A DNA stretch of 64,000 bases from NCBI GenBank assembly GCA_965199285.1, contig OZ240687.1, positions 310,001 through 374,000 on the forward strand, written 5' to 3'. Shown here piece by piece: positions 7,390-17,096 of the stretch (within the stretch, counting starts at the first letter, position 1; the number at the start of each line of letters is the position of its first letter). The notes beneath the pieces are model-generated. The model was not told the DNA's origin. It did not search any database and worked only from the letters and a program-made list of their open reading frames with translations. A program made the translations under genes and the position numbers. This stretch comes from CBDDGJ01 sp965199285. GTDB lineage: Bacteria; Pseudomonadota; Alphaproteobacteria; RS24.

Positions 7390-7410
7390 TTTTATTGCGG
7401 TTTTTGTCGT

Positions 7411-7438
7411 ATCAATCTATGGTGATCAATCTATGGTG
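7411..7438 (+). repeat. 14-bp tandem direct repeat between clpP and clpX
   Basis: atcaatctatggtg occurs twice head to tail (7411-7424 and 7425-7438) in the 80-bp clpP-clpX gap. A partial inverted half (ttgatt) follows. It resembles a recent slippage duplication. Confidence 0.8.
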
Positions 7439-7469
7439 TTGATTGTTTGAAAATTAAAAGGAATATTGT

Positions 7470-8774
7470 GTGAGTAAAATCGGCGGAAAAGGTGGGGGAA
7501 GCGATAATGGGTCAAAAGATACACTCTTTTGCTCGTTTTGTGGAAAAAGCCAGCATGAAGTGCGCAAGCTGATTGCAGGACCAACGGTTTTCATCTGTGA
7601 TGAATGCGTTGAGCTTTGTACTGATATTATTCGGGAAGAAAGCAAAGCAACACCGGCAAAGTCAACCGATGAAGTGCCGACCCCATCAGAAATTTCGGAA
7701 GTTCTGAATGATTATGTGATCGGGCAAGCGCATGCCAAGCGGGTTTTATCGGTTGCGGTGCATAATCATTATAAACGCCTTAAGCATAGCCGCAAAAGCA
7801 GTGATATTGAGCTGGCAAAATCCAACATTCTGCTGATTGGTCCAACCGGTTGCGGCAAGACCCTTTTGGCGCAAACTCTGGCGCGGATTTTGGATGTACC
7901 ATTTACGATGGCGGATGCCACCACGCTCACCGAAGCCGGCTATGTTGGTGAGGATGTCGAGAATATTATTCTCAAGCTGTTGCAAGCGGCGGATTATAAT
8001 GTGGAACGCGCCCAGCGCGGCATTATCTATATTGATGAGGTCGATAAAATTACCCGCAAATCTGATAATCCGTCAATCACGCGTGACGTATCGGGGGAGG
8101 GGGTGCAGCAAGCCTTGCTGAAAATCATGGAAGGCACGGTGGCATCGGTTCCTCCACAAGGCGGGCGCAAACACCCGCAGCAAGAGTTTCTGCAAGTTGA
8201 TACGACCAATATTCTATTTATCTGTGGTGGCGCATTTGCTGGCGTTGATAAAATTATCTCGAAACGCGGCAATGAAACCTCAATAGGGTTTGGTGCTAAT
8301 GTTTCCGAAAAAGACGATAATCGGAAAACCGGCGAGTTGTTGAAACTGATTGAGCCAGAAGATTTGCTGAAATTTGGGCTTATCCCTGAATTTGTTGGCC
8401 GTTTGCCGGTTTTGGCGACATTGGATGATTTGGATGAAGATGCGCTTGTAACAATTTTGTCGGAGCCCAAAAATGCGCTCGCCAAACAATATCAGCATTT
8501 ATTTTCGATGGAAGATGCGAAACTGACTTTTACCGATGATGCCTTACGGGTTATTGCCCGCAAAGCGATTGACCGCAAGACGGGGGCGCGGGGCTTGCGT
8601 TCTGTGTTGGAGACCATATTGCTTGATACAATGTTCGATCTGCCAGCAATGGATGGGGTTGAAGAAGTTGTGATTAATGATGATGTTGCGGCGGGTAAAA
8701 CCAGTCCGCTTTATATTTATGCCACAAAAGAACCGGATGAGAAGGCTGCAACTGGCACAGAGGTTGCTTCATAA
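7470..8774 (+). CDS. clpX: ATP-dependent Clp protease ATP-binding subunit
   Basis: A 434-residue AAA+ unfoldase starting at GTG (7470) behind a good ribosome-binding site (aaaagga). The N-terminal zinc domain has four cysteines (21, 24, 43, 46) and binds adaptors and substrates. Walker A GPTGCGKT is at 124-131 and Walker B IIYIDEVDK at 185-193. The IGF loop that docks on ClpP is present as SIGFGAN. ClpX unfolds tagged proteins (for example ssrA-tagged) and in Alphaproteobacteria is central to cell-cycle proteolysis. It is cotranscribed or at least clustered with clpP. Confidence 0.97.
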   Translation: MSKIGGKGGGSDNGSKDTLFCSFCGKSQHEVRKLIAGPTVFICDECVELCTDIIREESKATPAKSTDEVPTPSEISEVLNDYVIGQAHAKRVLSVAVHNHYKRLKHSRKSSDIELAKSNILLIGPTGCGKTLLAQTLARILDVPFTMADATTLTEAGYVGEDVENIILKLLQAADYNVERAQRGIIYIDEVDKITRKSDNPSITRDVSGEGVQQALLKIMEGTVASVPPQGGRKHPQQEFLQVDTTNILFICGGAFAGVDKIISKRGNETSIGFGANVSEKDDNRKTGELLKLIEPEDLLKFGLIPEFVGRLPVLATLDDLDEDALVTILSEPKNALAKQYQHLFSMEDAKLTFTDDALRVIARKAIDRKTGARGLRSVLETILLDTMFDLPAMDGVEEVVINDDVAAGKTSPLYIYATKEPDEKAATGTEVAS

Positions 8775-8896
8775 TAATCATTATTGTTGCTGTTATTGGT
8801 TTTATCCTCAACAAATACTTGAAAAAAATAAGCCGCCCCCCATATTAAAAGCATCAATGGATAAGAATCGTCACATTATGGCGAAAAGGAGACGCT

Positions 8897-11314
8897 ATGC
8901 CTGAATCTAAATCCGTATCTGAACCGCGCCCTGATATTTTACCCTTACTGCCCTTGCGCAATATTGTTGTTTTTCCGGGTATGATTGTGCCGCTTTTTGT
9001 TGGGCGCGATAAATCTGTGCGGGCATTGGAAGATGTGATGGCAGATGATAAAGAGCTTATTTTGGTAAGCCAAAAAGATGGCGATATTGATGATCCGGTT
9101 GCGGATGATTTATATGAGATTGGGACGATTGGCGCGGTCTTACAGCTTTTGAAATTACCAGACGGCACGGTAAAAGTGCTGGTCGAAGGCAAAAGGCGAG
9201 CGCAAATTGTTAACTATCTGGATAATGAAAGTTATTTTGAAGTCAGCTCGATTGATCTTCCCGATACAGCCGGTGGGTTGGAAGATGAGCTGGCGACCTT
9301 ACGCAAGGATGCGCTGGCGCATTTTGAAAATTACGTCAGCCATAATCGCAAAATATCACAAGATGTGCAGGGCAATCTCAATAATATTACCAGCCCTTCA
9401 AAAGTGGCGGATACGATTGCGGGGCATCTGAATATTGAGCTTGCAGAGCGTCAGAGCTTGTTAGAAATGGATATTGTGGTTGAACGTCTAAAGGGTGTGA
9501 TTGGGCATATGGAAAATGAGCTTGGCGTTTTGCATGTTGAAAAGAAAATTCGGGGGCGGGTCAAAAAGCAAATGGAGAAAACCCAGCGCGATTATTATCT
9601 CAATGAGCAACTCAAAGCGATTCAAAAAGAGCTTGGCGAAAGCGAAGAGGGGGGCGATGAGCTACAAGAGCTTGAAGAGAAAATTAAAACCACAAAATTT
9701 TCTAAAGAAGCCCGCGAAAAAGCGCAAAGCGAGCTACGTAAACTACGGCAAATGAGCCCGATGTCAGCCGAAGCAACGGTTGTACGCAATTATTTGGATT
9801 GGTTGCTAGCTCTACCATGGGGCAAAAAAGGGCGGATTAAAAAGGATCTTAAATTAGCGCAAGGGGTTTTGGATAAAGAGCATTTCGGCTTGGAAAAAGT
9901 AAAAGAACGGATTTTAGAATATCTTGCCGTGCAGCAAAGGTCGAAAAAAATTCGTGGGCCAATTCTTTGCCTTGTTGGCCCTCCGGGGGTTGGCAAAACC
10001 TCGCTTGGCAAATCATTGGCAGAGGCAACGGGGCGCGAATTTGTCCGCATGTCGCTTGGCGGGGTGCGCGATGAAAGTGAAATTCGCGGCCATAGGCGAA
10101 CATATATCGGCTCTATGCCCGGTAAGCTCATTCAATCGCTTAAAAAAATGAAAACCATCAACCCGCTTATTTTGCTTGATGAGATTGATAAGCTCGGGGC
10201 GGATTATCGCGGCGATCCGGCCTCGGCGCTGTTGGAGGTTTTGGATCCGGAACAAAATAGTAGCTTTAACGATCATTATCTGGAAGTTGATTATGATCTT
10301 TCAAATGTCATGTTCATTACAACTGCAAATTCGCTTAATATTCCGGGTCCCTTATTGGATCGGATGGAAGTCATTCGCATTGCCGGCTATACGGAAGATG
10401 AAAAGCTCGAAATTGCCAAGCGCCATTTACTGCCGCAAACCATTTCCGAGCATGGGCTTCGCAAAGGTGAGTTTGAAATTGAAGATGCAGCAATCACCCA
10501 TATTATCCGCTATTATACGCGTGAAGCAGGGGTGCGTAACTTAAAGCGCGAGCTGGCTAATCTGGCGCGCAAAGCGGTCACAAATATTTTGAAAGAAGAT
10601 GCAAAGACGGTGAATGTTACGACAGAAAATCTTGCTGATTATCTTGGGGTTACGCGGTATCGTTTTGGCTTGGCGGAAACCGATGATCAAGTTGGGGTTG
10701 TTACCGGCTTGGCGTGGACGGAAGTCGGCGGTGAATTATTGACGATTGAAGGGGTGATGCTACCTGGCAAAGGGCGGATGACAACAACTGGCACGCTTGG
10801 CGATGTTATGAAAGAGTCCATCAATGCGGCTTCATCTTATGTGCGGTCAAAAAGCGCGGCGTTTGGAATTGAACCGCCCCTATTCGAGCGTAAGGATATT
10901 CACGTTCATGTGCCAGAAGGCGCAACCCCGAAAGATGGTCCTTCGGCAGGAACCGCAATGGCAACCGCGATTGTTTCGGTGATGACGGGTATTTCGGTGC
11001 GTAAAGATATTGCGATGACCGGTGAGGTGACATTGCGCGGGCGGGTTTTGCCGATTGGTGGTTTGAAAGAAAAACTTCTTGCCGCCGCGCGCGGGGGAAT
11101 CCATACAGTGCTTATCCCAAAAGATAATGAGAAAGACCTTGCCGATATTCCGGATAATATAAAAGACGGGCTGGAAATTATTGCGGTCGAAACAATGGAT
11201 GAGGTATTGTCGCATGCGCTGACAAAAATGCCAGAAGAAATTGATTGGGATGAAGAGGCTTATCGGGCAAGCCAAACTGTGACAAGATCGGCTGACGAAG
11301 TTGCGGCTCATTAA
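8897..11314 (+). CDS. lon: ATP-dependent protease Lon
   Basis: An 805-residue LonA protease with a strong ribosome-binding site (aaaaggag). The N-terminal substrate-binding domain covers about 1-300, the AAA+ module has Walker A GPPGVGKT at 361-368 and LILLDEIDKLG near 424-434, and the C-terminal serine protease domain carries Ser683 in PKDGPSAGT with Lys726 in GGLKEK. It degrades misfolded and regulatory proteins in the cytoplasm. Length is normal. It sits between clpX and hupB in the classic order. Confidence 0.97.
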   Translation: MPESKSVSEPRPDILPLLPLRNIVVFPGMIVPLFVGRDKSVRALEDVMADDKELILVSQKDGDIDDPVADDLYEIGTIGAVLQLLKLPDGTVKVLVEGKRRAQIVNYLDNESYFEVSSIDLPDTAGGLEDELATLRKDALAHFENYVSHNRKISQDVQGNLNNITSPSKVADTIAGHLNIELAERQSLLEMDIVVERLKGVIGHMENELGVLHVEKKIRGRVKKQMEKTQRDYYLNEQLKAIQKELGESEEGGDELQELEEKIKTTKFSKEAREKAQSELRKLRQMSPMSAEATVVRNYLDWLLALPWGKKGRIKKDLKLAQGVLDKEHFGLEKVKERILEYLAVQQRSKKIRGPILCLVGPPGVGKTSLGKSLAEATGREFVRMSLGGVRDESEIRGHRRTYIGSMPGKLIQSLKKMKTINPLILLDEIDKLGADYRGDPASALLEVLDPEQNSSFNDHYLEVDYDLSNVMFITTANSLNIPGPLLDRMEVIRIAGYTEDEKLEIAKRHLLPQTISEHGLRKGEFEIEDAAITHIIRYYTREAGVRNLKRELANLARKAVTNILKEDAKTVNVTTENLADYLGVTRYRFGLAETDDQVGVVTGLAWTEVGGELLTIEGVMLPGKGRMTTTGTLGDVMKESINAASSYVRSKSAAFGIEPPLFERKDIHVHVPEGATPKDGPSAGTAMATAIVSVMTGISVRKDIAMTGEVTLRGRVLPIGGLKEKLLAAARGGIHTVLIPKDNEKDLADIPDNIKDGLEIIAVETMDEVLSHALTKMPEEIDWDEEAYRASQTVTRSADEVAAH

Positions 11315-11398
11315 AAATAAAAGGCAAATATTTGTTCGCAAAAAACCTCGAATCACGCGATACATATAGGGTAATCTAACTTTATGGAGGATATCCTT

Positions 11399-11671
11399 AT
11401 GAATAAAAATGACCTTGTCGCCGCAGTTGCTGATAGCACTGGACTAAGCAAAGCAGACTCAGCACGAGCATTGGAAGCTGTTCTGGATTCAATTACCGGG
11501 CAGCTTGCGAAGAAAAATGAAGTGCGTCTGATCGGTTTTGGTACATTTTCTGTTGCACATCGTAAAGCAACAACAGGGCGTAATCCAGCAACTGGTGAAG
11601 CCATTAAAATTGCTGCTTCAAATTCACCTAAATTCAAAGCTGGTAAAGCGCTTAAAGACGCTGTTAACTAG
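11399..11671 (+). CDS. hupB: DNA-binding protein HU
   Basis: A 90-residue HU/IHF-family protein. The start is the ATG at 11399 with the ribosome-binding site tggagg at 11384-11389; an upstream in-frame ATG overlaps that site and is unlikely. MNKNDLVAAVA at the N-terminus, RLIGFGTFSV and the arm residues GRNPATGE are diagnostic of HU. It bends and compacts DNA as a dimer. Its place immediately after lon and before tRNA-Val is conserved in many Alphaproteobacteria. Confidence 0.96.
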   Translation: MNKNDLVAAVADSTGLSKADSARALEAVLDSITGQLAKKNEVRLIGFGTFSVAHRKATTGRNPATGEAIKIAASNSPKFKAGKALKDAVN

Positions 11672-11837
11672 TTTATATAGTTGCGCTGCCTTAGATTATA
11701 AGTCATCGCAATTATATATTGCAATTCAAGATAGCTTAAGCTATAGGAAGCTCACAAATTGAGCATCAAATGGCTTAAGCTATTTTATTCGAGCACTATT
11801 TTATGTGAATAAGGGTAACTTATTTACCACTTAAACC

Positions 11838-11913
11838 GGGCGGTTAGCTCAGCTGGGAGAGCATCTCGTTTACACCGAGGAGGTCGGCGGTTCGATCCCG
11901 TCACCGCCCACCA
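11838..11913 (+). tRNA. tRNA-Val (anticodon UAC)
   Basis: A complete 76-nt tRNA with encoded CCA. The acceptor stem pairs gggcggt with accgccc. The D-loop contains agctcagctgggaga, the anticodon loop tttacac carries TAC, and the T-arm ends ggttcgatcc. It lies downstream of hupB, as in many Alphaproteobacteria. The usual next genes (nuo operon) are absent and the convergent mutB follows instead. Confidence 0.97.
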
Positions 11914-11964
11914 TTTTTCCGAAAATAAACTTAAACCATGCTTTTTTGGTTTTCGGTAAAAATA

Positions 11965-14160
11965 TTAAAGCGCCATATTATGACCAAGATGCGCCGCCAG
12001 CGTATTTATGAGTTCGCTTGCCGCTTCGGGGATAACCGTTCCCGGTGGGAAAATCGCTTTCGCGCCTGCTTTGTGCAATGCCTCAAAATCTTGTGGCGGA
12101 ATAACCCCGCCCACCACAATCATCATATTATCTTTGCCTTGTTCGGCAATCGCGGTTTTTAATTCTGGCACAAGCGTTAAGTGACCGGCTGCCAGCGAGC
12201 TTACCCCAATCATATGCGCGCCTGCCGCAATCGCCGATTGAGCGGTTTCTTCTGGGGTTTGGAAAAGCGGACCTGTGATAACCTCAAAGCCCAAATCGGC
12301 AAGCGCTGTGGCGACAACTTTCTGCCCTCTGTCGTGCCCATCCTGCCCCATTTTCGCAATATAAATGCTTGGCGCTTTGCCTTCTTTTTCGGTAAAGGCA
12401 TCTATCATATCACGGACTTTGAGGATTTGCGGATCATCCGCGCCAAACCCATCTTCATAAACTTTACTGATAAGATTGGGGCTGGCGCTATGGCGGTGAA
12501 AGACTTTTTCCATCGCGCTTGATATTTCACCAACGCTTGCCATAGCGCGTGCCGCATCAACTGAGAGCGCTAATAAATTACCGTCTCCCGTTTGCGCGCA
12601 ATTTGTGAGCGCCGCAAGGGCGGCTTGGGTTTTATCCTCATCCCGTTCGCGCCGCAGCTCTTTTAAGCGGGCGATTTGCGCGGCGCGGACAGAACTATTA
12701 TCGACTTTCAAAACATCTGGCGTATCTTCTTTGTCGAGCTTAAATTTATTGACACCGACAACGGTTTGCCTCCCGCTATCAATGCGCGCTTGGGTATTGG
12801 CAGCCGCTTCTTCAATCCGCATTTTGGGGATGCCTTGTTCAATCGCTTTTGCCATCCCGCCCAATGCTTCAACTTCTTCAATATGCGATAGAGCCTTAGC
12901 GGCAAGGTCATGGGTCAAGCGTTCGACAAAATAACTGCCCCCCCAAGGGTCAATCACTTTTGTGGTGCCGCTTTCCATCTGCAATAATAATTGAGTGTTG
13001 CGGGCAATCCGAGCTGAAAAATCTGTCGGCAAGGCAAGCGCTTCATCAAAACTATTTGTATGCAGGCTTTGCGTATGCCCTTGCGTGGCAGCCATCGCCT
13101 CAACACAAGTGCGGATGACATTATTATAAATATCTTGCGCGGTCAGCGACCAGCCAGAGGTTTGGCAATGGGTACGCAGCGCTTGCGATTTCGGATTTTG
13201 CGCGCCCATGCCTTTTAAGAGCTGCGCCCATAATAAGCGGGCAGCGCGCATTTTGGCAATTTCCATAAAGAAATCCATCCCAATCGCCCAAAAGAAAGAC
13301 AGGCGCGGCGCAAATTGGTCAATATCCAAGCCTGCTTGCACGCCTGCGCGGACATATTCAATCCCATCCGCAAGCGTGTAAGCCAGTTCCAAATCTGCTG
13401 TCGCGCCCGCTTCTTGCATATGATAGCCACTAATTGAGATTGAATTAAATTTCGGCATATGTTGCGATGTATAAGCAAAAATATCTGAAATAATCCGCAT
13501 TGAGGGGGCAGGGGGGTAAATATAAGTGTTGCGCACCATAAACTCTTTCAAAATATCATTTTGAATGGTTCCCGTAAGCTTGTCGGGGGCAACCCCTTGT
13601 TCTTCAGCAGCGACAATATAAAGTGCCATAATCGGTAGCACCGCGCCATTCATCGTCATCGATACCGACATTTCATCAAGTGGAATGCCAGAAAAAAGCG
13701 TGCGCATATCATAAAGACTGTCAATCGCCACCCCCGCCATGCCGACATCACCAGCAACGCGGGGATGGTCGCTATCATAGCCGCGATGGGTTGCCAAATC
13801 AAAAGCAACCGATAGACCTTTTTGTCCAGCTTTGAGATTGCGACGATAAAATGCGTTGGAGTCTTCGGCTGTTGAAAAGCCTGCATATTGTCGCACCGTC
13901 CAAGGTTTATTGACATACATGCTGGCATAGGGCCCTCGGATAAAGGGCGCGCACCCCGGATAGGTTTCAATATGCGGCAAATCGGCGCGGTCTTGATATG
14001 TGTAAAGCGGTTTTATTTCCAAGCCCTCTGGCGTGTCGCGCAATAGCCCATGATTATTTTTTGCCGCCATATCGCGGGCTTGATTTTCCCATGTTTGAAA
14101 ATCCTTATCGTCTGCCTGCGGATGAAACGTAATCTCACTATAATCGGGAAATTTACTCAT
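11965..14160 (-). CDS. mutB: Methylmalonyl-CoA mutase, large (B12-binding) subunit
   Basis: A 731-residue adenosylcobalamin enzyme that interconverts methylmalonyl-CoA and succinyl-CoA. The N-terminal TIM barrel holds the CoA-binding YPGCAPFIRGPY-type segment; the C-terminal cobalamin domain shows DGHDRG at 607-612, with His609 as the lower axial cobalt ligand, then the GVSSLAAGH strand. Length and motifs match the catalytic subunit. Its ATG overlaps the stop of the small-subunit gene (ATGA), so the two are translationally coupled. With the epimerase encoded at 23.9 kb it completes propionyl-CoA entry into the TCA cycle. Confidence 0.96.
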   Translation of the reverse strand: MSKFPDYSEITFHPQADDKDFQTWENQARDMAAKNNHGLLRDTPEGLEIKPLYTYQDRADLPHIETYPGCAPFIRGPYASMYVNKPWTVRQYAGFSTAEDSNAFYRRNLKAGQKGLSVAFDLATHRGYDSDHPRVAGDVGMAGVAIDSLYDMRTLFSGIPLDEMSVSMTMNGAVLPIMALYIVAAEEQGVAPDKLTGTIQNDILKEFMVRNTYIYPPAPSMRIISDIFAYTSQHMPKFNSISISGYHMQEAGATADLELAYTLADGIEYVRAGVQAGLDIDQFAPRLSFFWAIGMDFFMEIAKMRAARLLWAQLLKGMGAQNPKSQALRTHCQTSGWSLTAQDIYNNVIRTCVEAMAATQGHTQSLHTNSFDEALALPTDFSARIARNTQLLLQMESGTTKVIDPWGGSYFVERLTHDLAAKALSHIEEVEALGGMAKAIEQGIPKMRIEEAAANTQARIDSGRQTVVGVNKFKLDKEDTPDVLKVDNSSVRAAQIARLKELRRERDEDKTQAALAALTNCAQTGDGNLLALSVDAARAMASVGEISSAMEKVFHRHSASPNLISKVYEDGFGADDPQILKVRDMIDAFTEKEGKAPSIYIAKMGQDGHDRGQKVVATALADLGFEVITGPLFQTPEETAQSAIAAGAHMIGVSSLAAGHLTLVPELKTAIAEQGKDNMMIVVGGVIPPQDFEALHKAGAKAIFPPGTVIPEAASELINTLAAHLGHNMAL

Positions 14161-15902
14161 GCTTTTTTGCCTCTATCAGTATCATCCAGACCGGTGATTT
14201 TATGAATTTTTTGTAAAAAAGAAAGCGCATTACAGCCCATAAAAATCTGGTCATCAATCATGGCGGCGGTAAATTTTCCAGCCACTGCGATATGCTGTGC
14301 GCCTGCTTCAGTCAAGATTTTTGCATAAGCCGCAGCATTGGTTTCATAGCCCTTATCTGTGCCGCAAATCACCGCGATTTTAGCACCACTATCTAAAAAA
14401 GCTGGCGCGAGCTGATTGGTATCAATGCGCTCATCACTGCTTACCGCGATAAATCCACCGGCGGCGTAAATATTGGTCGCAAAATTTGCCCGCGCCGTAT
14501 ATTCCGCTTGCGTGCCGATGGTCGCCAAAAATACTTTTGGTTTTACCGCTTGCGCGGCATAGCGTAATGTTTCATAGGCTTGCGCGGGACGGTTGGGAAT
14601 ATGATTTTGCGGCGGTAAGGGTAGAGGCGCTTCCTCAAGATTGGGAAATTCACTTACTCCCAATAAGGCGGCGCTGCGCGTTTCTGTCGCTTTTTGTGCC
14701 ATTGCTTGCGTCTTCGCAATATGGGCAGACATTATCCCCTTTTCATGGGCGGCAAGAATACCGCCTTCTGCTTCAATCTCTTGAAATAGCTGCCATGCGC
14801 CAGCAGCAAGCTCTTGGCTTAATTTTTCAATATACCAACTGCCGCCTGCGGGGTCGACAACATGGCCAATATGACTTTCGCTTTGCAAAATAATTTGCGT
14901 ATTGCGCGCAATCCGTTGGGTAAGCTCATTATCACCATCGCCAAGCGCGGTGCAACAAGCTGTGGTGATGAGGTCTGCGCCACCCAATCCAGCCGCAAAT
15001 GTCGCAATCGTAGCGCGCAAAATATTCACCCATGGGTCGAGCGTGCTATGCTGCGCCTGGCTGGTTTCGGTATGGATTTGCGGGATTATGCTTATGCCTG
15101 CGCCTTGCGCAATCTGTGTGATCAAAGCCCGCGCCGCGCGGATTTTTGCAATCGTCATAAAAAAATCGGTTGAAGCGGTGAGTTTGATAATTATGTTCTG
15201 GCAAGCGGTTTGGGCATCCATCCCTGCTGCCTCAAATGCGCGGGCATAAGCCATAAAACTAGCAAGCGCAAATCCAAGCTCTTGCGTGTCGCTTGCGCCT
15301 TGATTGTGAAAATACACCCCCGATGCGGCAACCATGCCTGCCACCAAAGCGGGGTTTTGGGTTTTGCATAAAGCCTCAATGCCATGATGGGTTTGTGATA
15401 GGCTGAACGGGTCATAATTAAGGTAAACCGCGCCGCTTGTTTTCCCATACCAATTTTGCATCGTCTCAATATCCGCCAATGTCGGATTATCTAAGGCAAG
15501 GGTGATATAATCGGCCTCCACCCCAGCGAGCAAAGCGGAAAGATTATTCACGCCAAACCGGCAATCCAATAAGAGAGCCGACACGCCGCCTTGCAAATTG
15601 GTAAGAATATCTTGGTTTTTATGACCTTTGCGACTGGCAATCACGCGCTGGCAAATCTGCCATGGCAAATGCCGATTAGGGAGCGCCTGCGCGCCGCGCC
15701 AATAGGGAGCCGCCCCCGGGAATCCTGCTGGGTCATGATTTGTATCGATAGTGTTTTGCGTGTAAAGCGGCTGTCTTTGCAAGCCATCATATTCATGCGA
15801 TATAAGCGTTTCAGTGGCCGCGCCGCGCAAAGTTTTTTCAACCTCTAACAGCCAATCGTCTTCAGTAAATTCTGCAAAATCATGCGCGATGTCAAGCGTC
15901 AT
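14157..15902 (-). CDS. mutA: Methylmalonyl-CoA mutase, small subunit
   Basis: A 581-residue protein from the ATG at 15902 (MTLDIAHDF), preceded by a GGGGAAGG ribosome-binding site. The open frame runs 117 codons further upstream but that part lies antisense-in-phase within lptG and is not plausible. It keeps the barrel domain (HEYDGLQRQPLYT, DPAGGSWYIE), but its C-terminal domain has lost the DxHxxG cobalt-binding motif, as expected for the non-catalytic partner of the heterodimer. It overlaps mutB by 4 bp and follows lptG by 11 bp on the same strand. Confidence 0.93.
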   Translation of the reverse strand: MTLDIAHDFAEFTEDDWLLEVEKTLRGAATETLISHEYDGLQRQPLYTQNTIDTNHDPAGFPGAAPYWRGAQALPNRHLPWQICQRVIASRKGHKNQDILTNLQGGVSALLLDCRFGVNNLSALLAGVEADYITLALDNPTLADIETMQNWYGKTSGAVYLNYDPFSLSQTHHGIEALCKTQNPALVAGMVAASGVYFHNQGASDTQELGFALASFMAYARAFEAAGMDAQTACQNIIIKLTASTDFFMTIAKIRAARALITQIAQGAGISIIPQIHTETSQAQHSTLDPWVNILRATIATFAAGLGGADLITTACCTALGDGDNELTQRIARNTQIILQSESHIGHVVDPAGGSWYIEKLSQELAAGAWQLFQEIEAEGGILAAHEKGIMSAHIAKTQAMAQKATETRSAALLGVSEFPNLEEAPLPLPPQNHIPNRPAQAYETLRYAAQAVKPKVFLATIGTQAEYTARANFATNIYAAGGFIAVSSDERIDTNQLAPAFLDSGAKIAVICGTDKGYETNAAAYAKILTEAGAQHIAVAGKFTAAMIDDQIFMGCNALSFLQKIHKITGLDDTDRGKKA

Positions 15903-15913
15903 GGAACCTTCCC

Positions 15914-17011
15914 CTATATTTCTTCTTCTCTTATAATCAGTAAGGTTAAGCCAATCAATACAGCAATTCCAATCGGAGCCCAAATCGACCAGTAAATCGG
16001 GAGATAACCGATTTTGCCTAAATTTGCCGCCAGTGATTTTAATACAAATAAGCCAAAGCCAGAAATAATCGCCCAGCCAATATTGCGCCCGAAATGAACC
16101 ATGCGCCCCGATTCCAACGAAAATGAAGCCGCGATTAAGACCATCGCCATCATGAGAATTGGAATTGATATGAGGCTTTGAAAACGGACAATATAATCGG
16201 TTGCGAGATTGCCTGTATTGCGCGCGATGGTGATGCGCTCTGGCAAATCCCAAATCGATATCGCATCGGGTTGGTTTAGACGATTTTGCAAATCATTGGC
16301 TTGAATAGGGGTGGGAATGGACAGCGCTTGCTTACGCTTTTGCCCTGTTTCTGCATCAATTATCTCGGCATTTTGAATGGTCCAATAGCCATCTTTAAGC
16401 AAAGCTTGCCGCGCTTTTGCCTGATATAGAAAATCATTCTTTTCCGAAAACATAAGTAGGGTCACATTGCGTAAAAAAATTATGTTTTTATCTGTAGCGG
16501 TTTCTTGCGCGCGGATAATATAAGGCTGAGCGGTGCGATCTTCGCGTATCCATATGCCTGAACCAGTGGTGACAAATTGGCGCTGAACCCCAATCCGCTC
16601 TTGGCGAGCAAGATCATATAAGTGCCGCCCCGATGCGCCAAGCGGGTTTCCAAACGCAATTAAAAGGCTGCCAAATAGTAAAGCGACCAGTAAAAGCGGG
16701 GTAAGAATTTGCATGGTCGAAATGCCAGAGGCTTTCATCACCGCGATTTGTTGTAGCCGGTTGAGACGGCTTAGGCATAAGGTTGCGGCAAATAGAGCAA
16801 TGAAAGGTAAATAGTCAAGAAAGCTATTGGGGATATTGTAAAGCACATATTGAAAGGCAACCGCCGCCCCATCATTAGATTTTTCGGCCTGCCCAAGCAT
16901 TTCGGCAAAGCTGACCATACCGATTAAAATAATAAAGCCCACGCTCATGATAAAGAGCCAAACCGCAAACTGGCGGGCAAGATGATAGGTAAGCAAAAAT
17001 GGATGCCGCAT
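15914..17011 (-). CDS. lptG: LPS export system permease, LptG-like (YjgP/YjgQ family)
   Basis: A 365-residue inner-membrane protein with two N-terminal membrane helices, a periplasmic beta-jellyroll region (about 130-265) and a C-terminal helix cluster. The cytoplasmic coupling segment reads RLQQIAVMKASGIS, as in LptF/LptG. The N-terminus (LARQFAVWLFIMSVGFIILI...FAEMLGQA) is closer to LptG than to LptF. LptG pairs with LptF and the ATPase LptB to extract LPS towards the outer membrane. Neither lptF nor lptD is nearby, which is unusual. It ends 11 bp upstream of mutA, so it may be cotranscribed with the mutase genes. Confidence 0.8.
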   Translation of the reverse strand: MRHPFLLTYHLARQFAVWLFIMSVGFIILIGMVSFAEMLGQAEKSNDGAAVAFQYVLYNIPNSFLDYLPFIALFAATLCLSRLNRLQQIAVMKASGISTMQILTPLLLVALLFGSLLIAFGNPLGASGRHLYDLARQERIGVQRQFVTTGSGIWIREDRTAQPYIIRAQETATDKNIIFLRNVTLLMFSEKNDFLYQAKARQALLKDGYWTIQNAEIIDAETGQKRKQALSIPTPIQANDLQNRLNQPDAISIWDLPERITIARNTGNLATDYIVRFQSLISIPILMMAMVLIAASFSLESGRMVHFGRNIGWAIISGFGLFVLKSLAANLGKIGYLPIYWSIWAPIGIAVLIGLTLLIIREEEI

Positions 17012-17096
17012 AGTTAATCTATATGCAAATAAATGCCGTCTTGCAATGTTATTATATCATGTTAATTTCAGGATATATTTTAAGGGAGAGGATATT

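Noticed and set aside
7454..8498. Several antisense frames inside clpX, the longest 152 codons
   Set aside because: They mirror a strongly conserved gene and lack any recognisable motif.
15903..16253. 117-codon N-terminal extension of mutA
   Set aside because: It lies inside lptG in another frame and has no family similarity; the ATG at 15902 has a ribosome-binding site and matches small-subunit N-termini.
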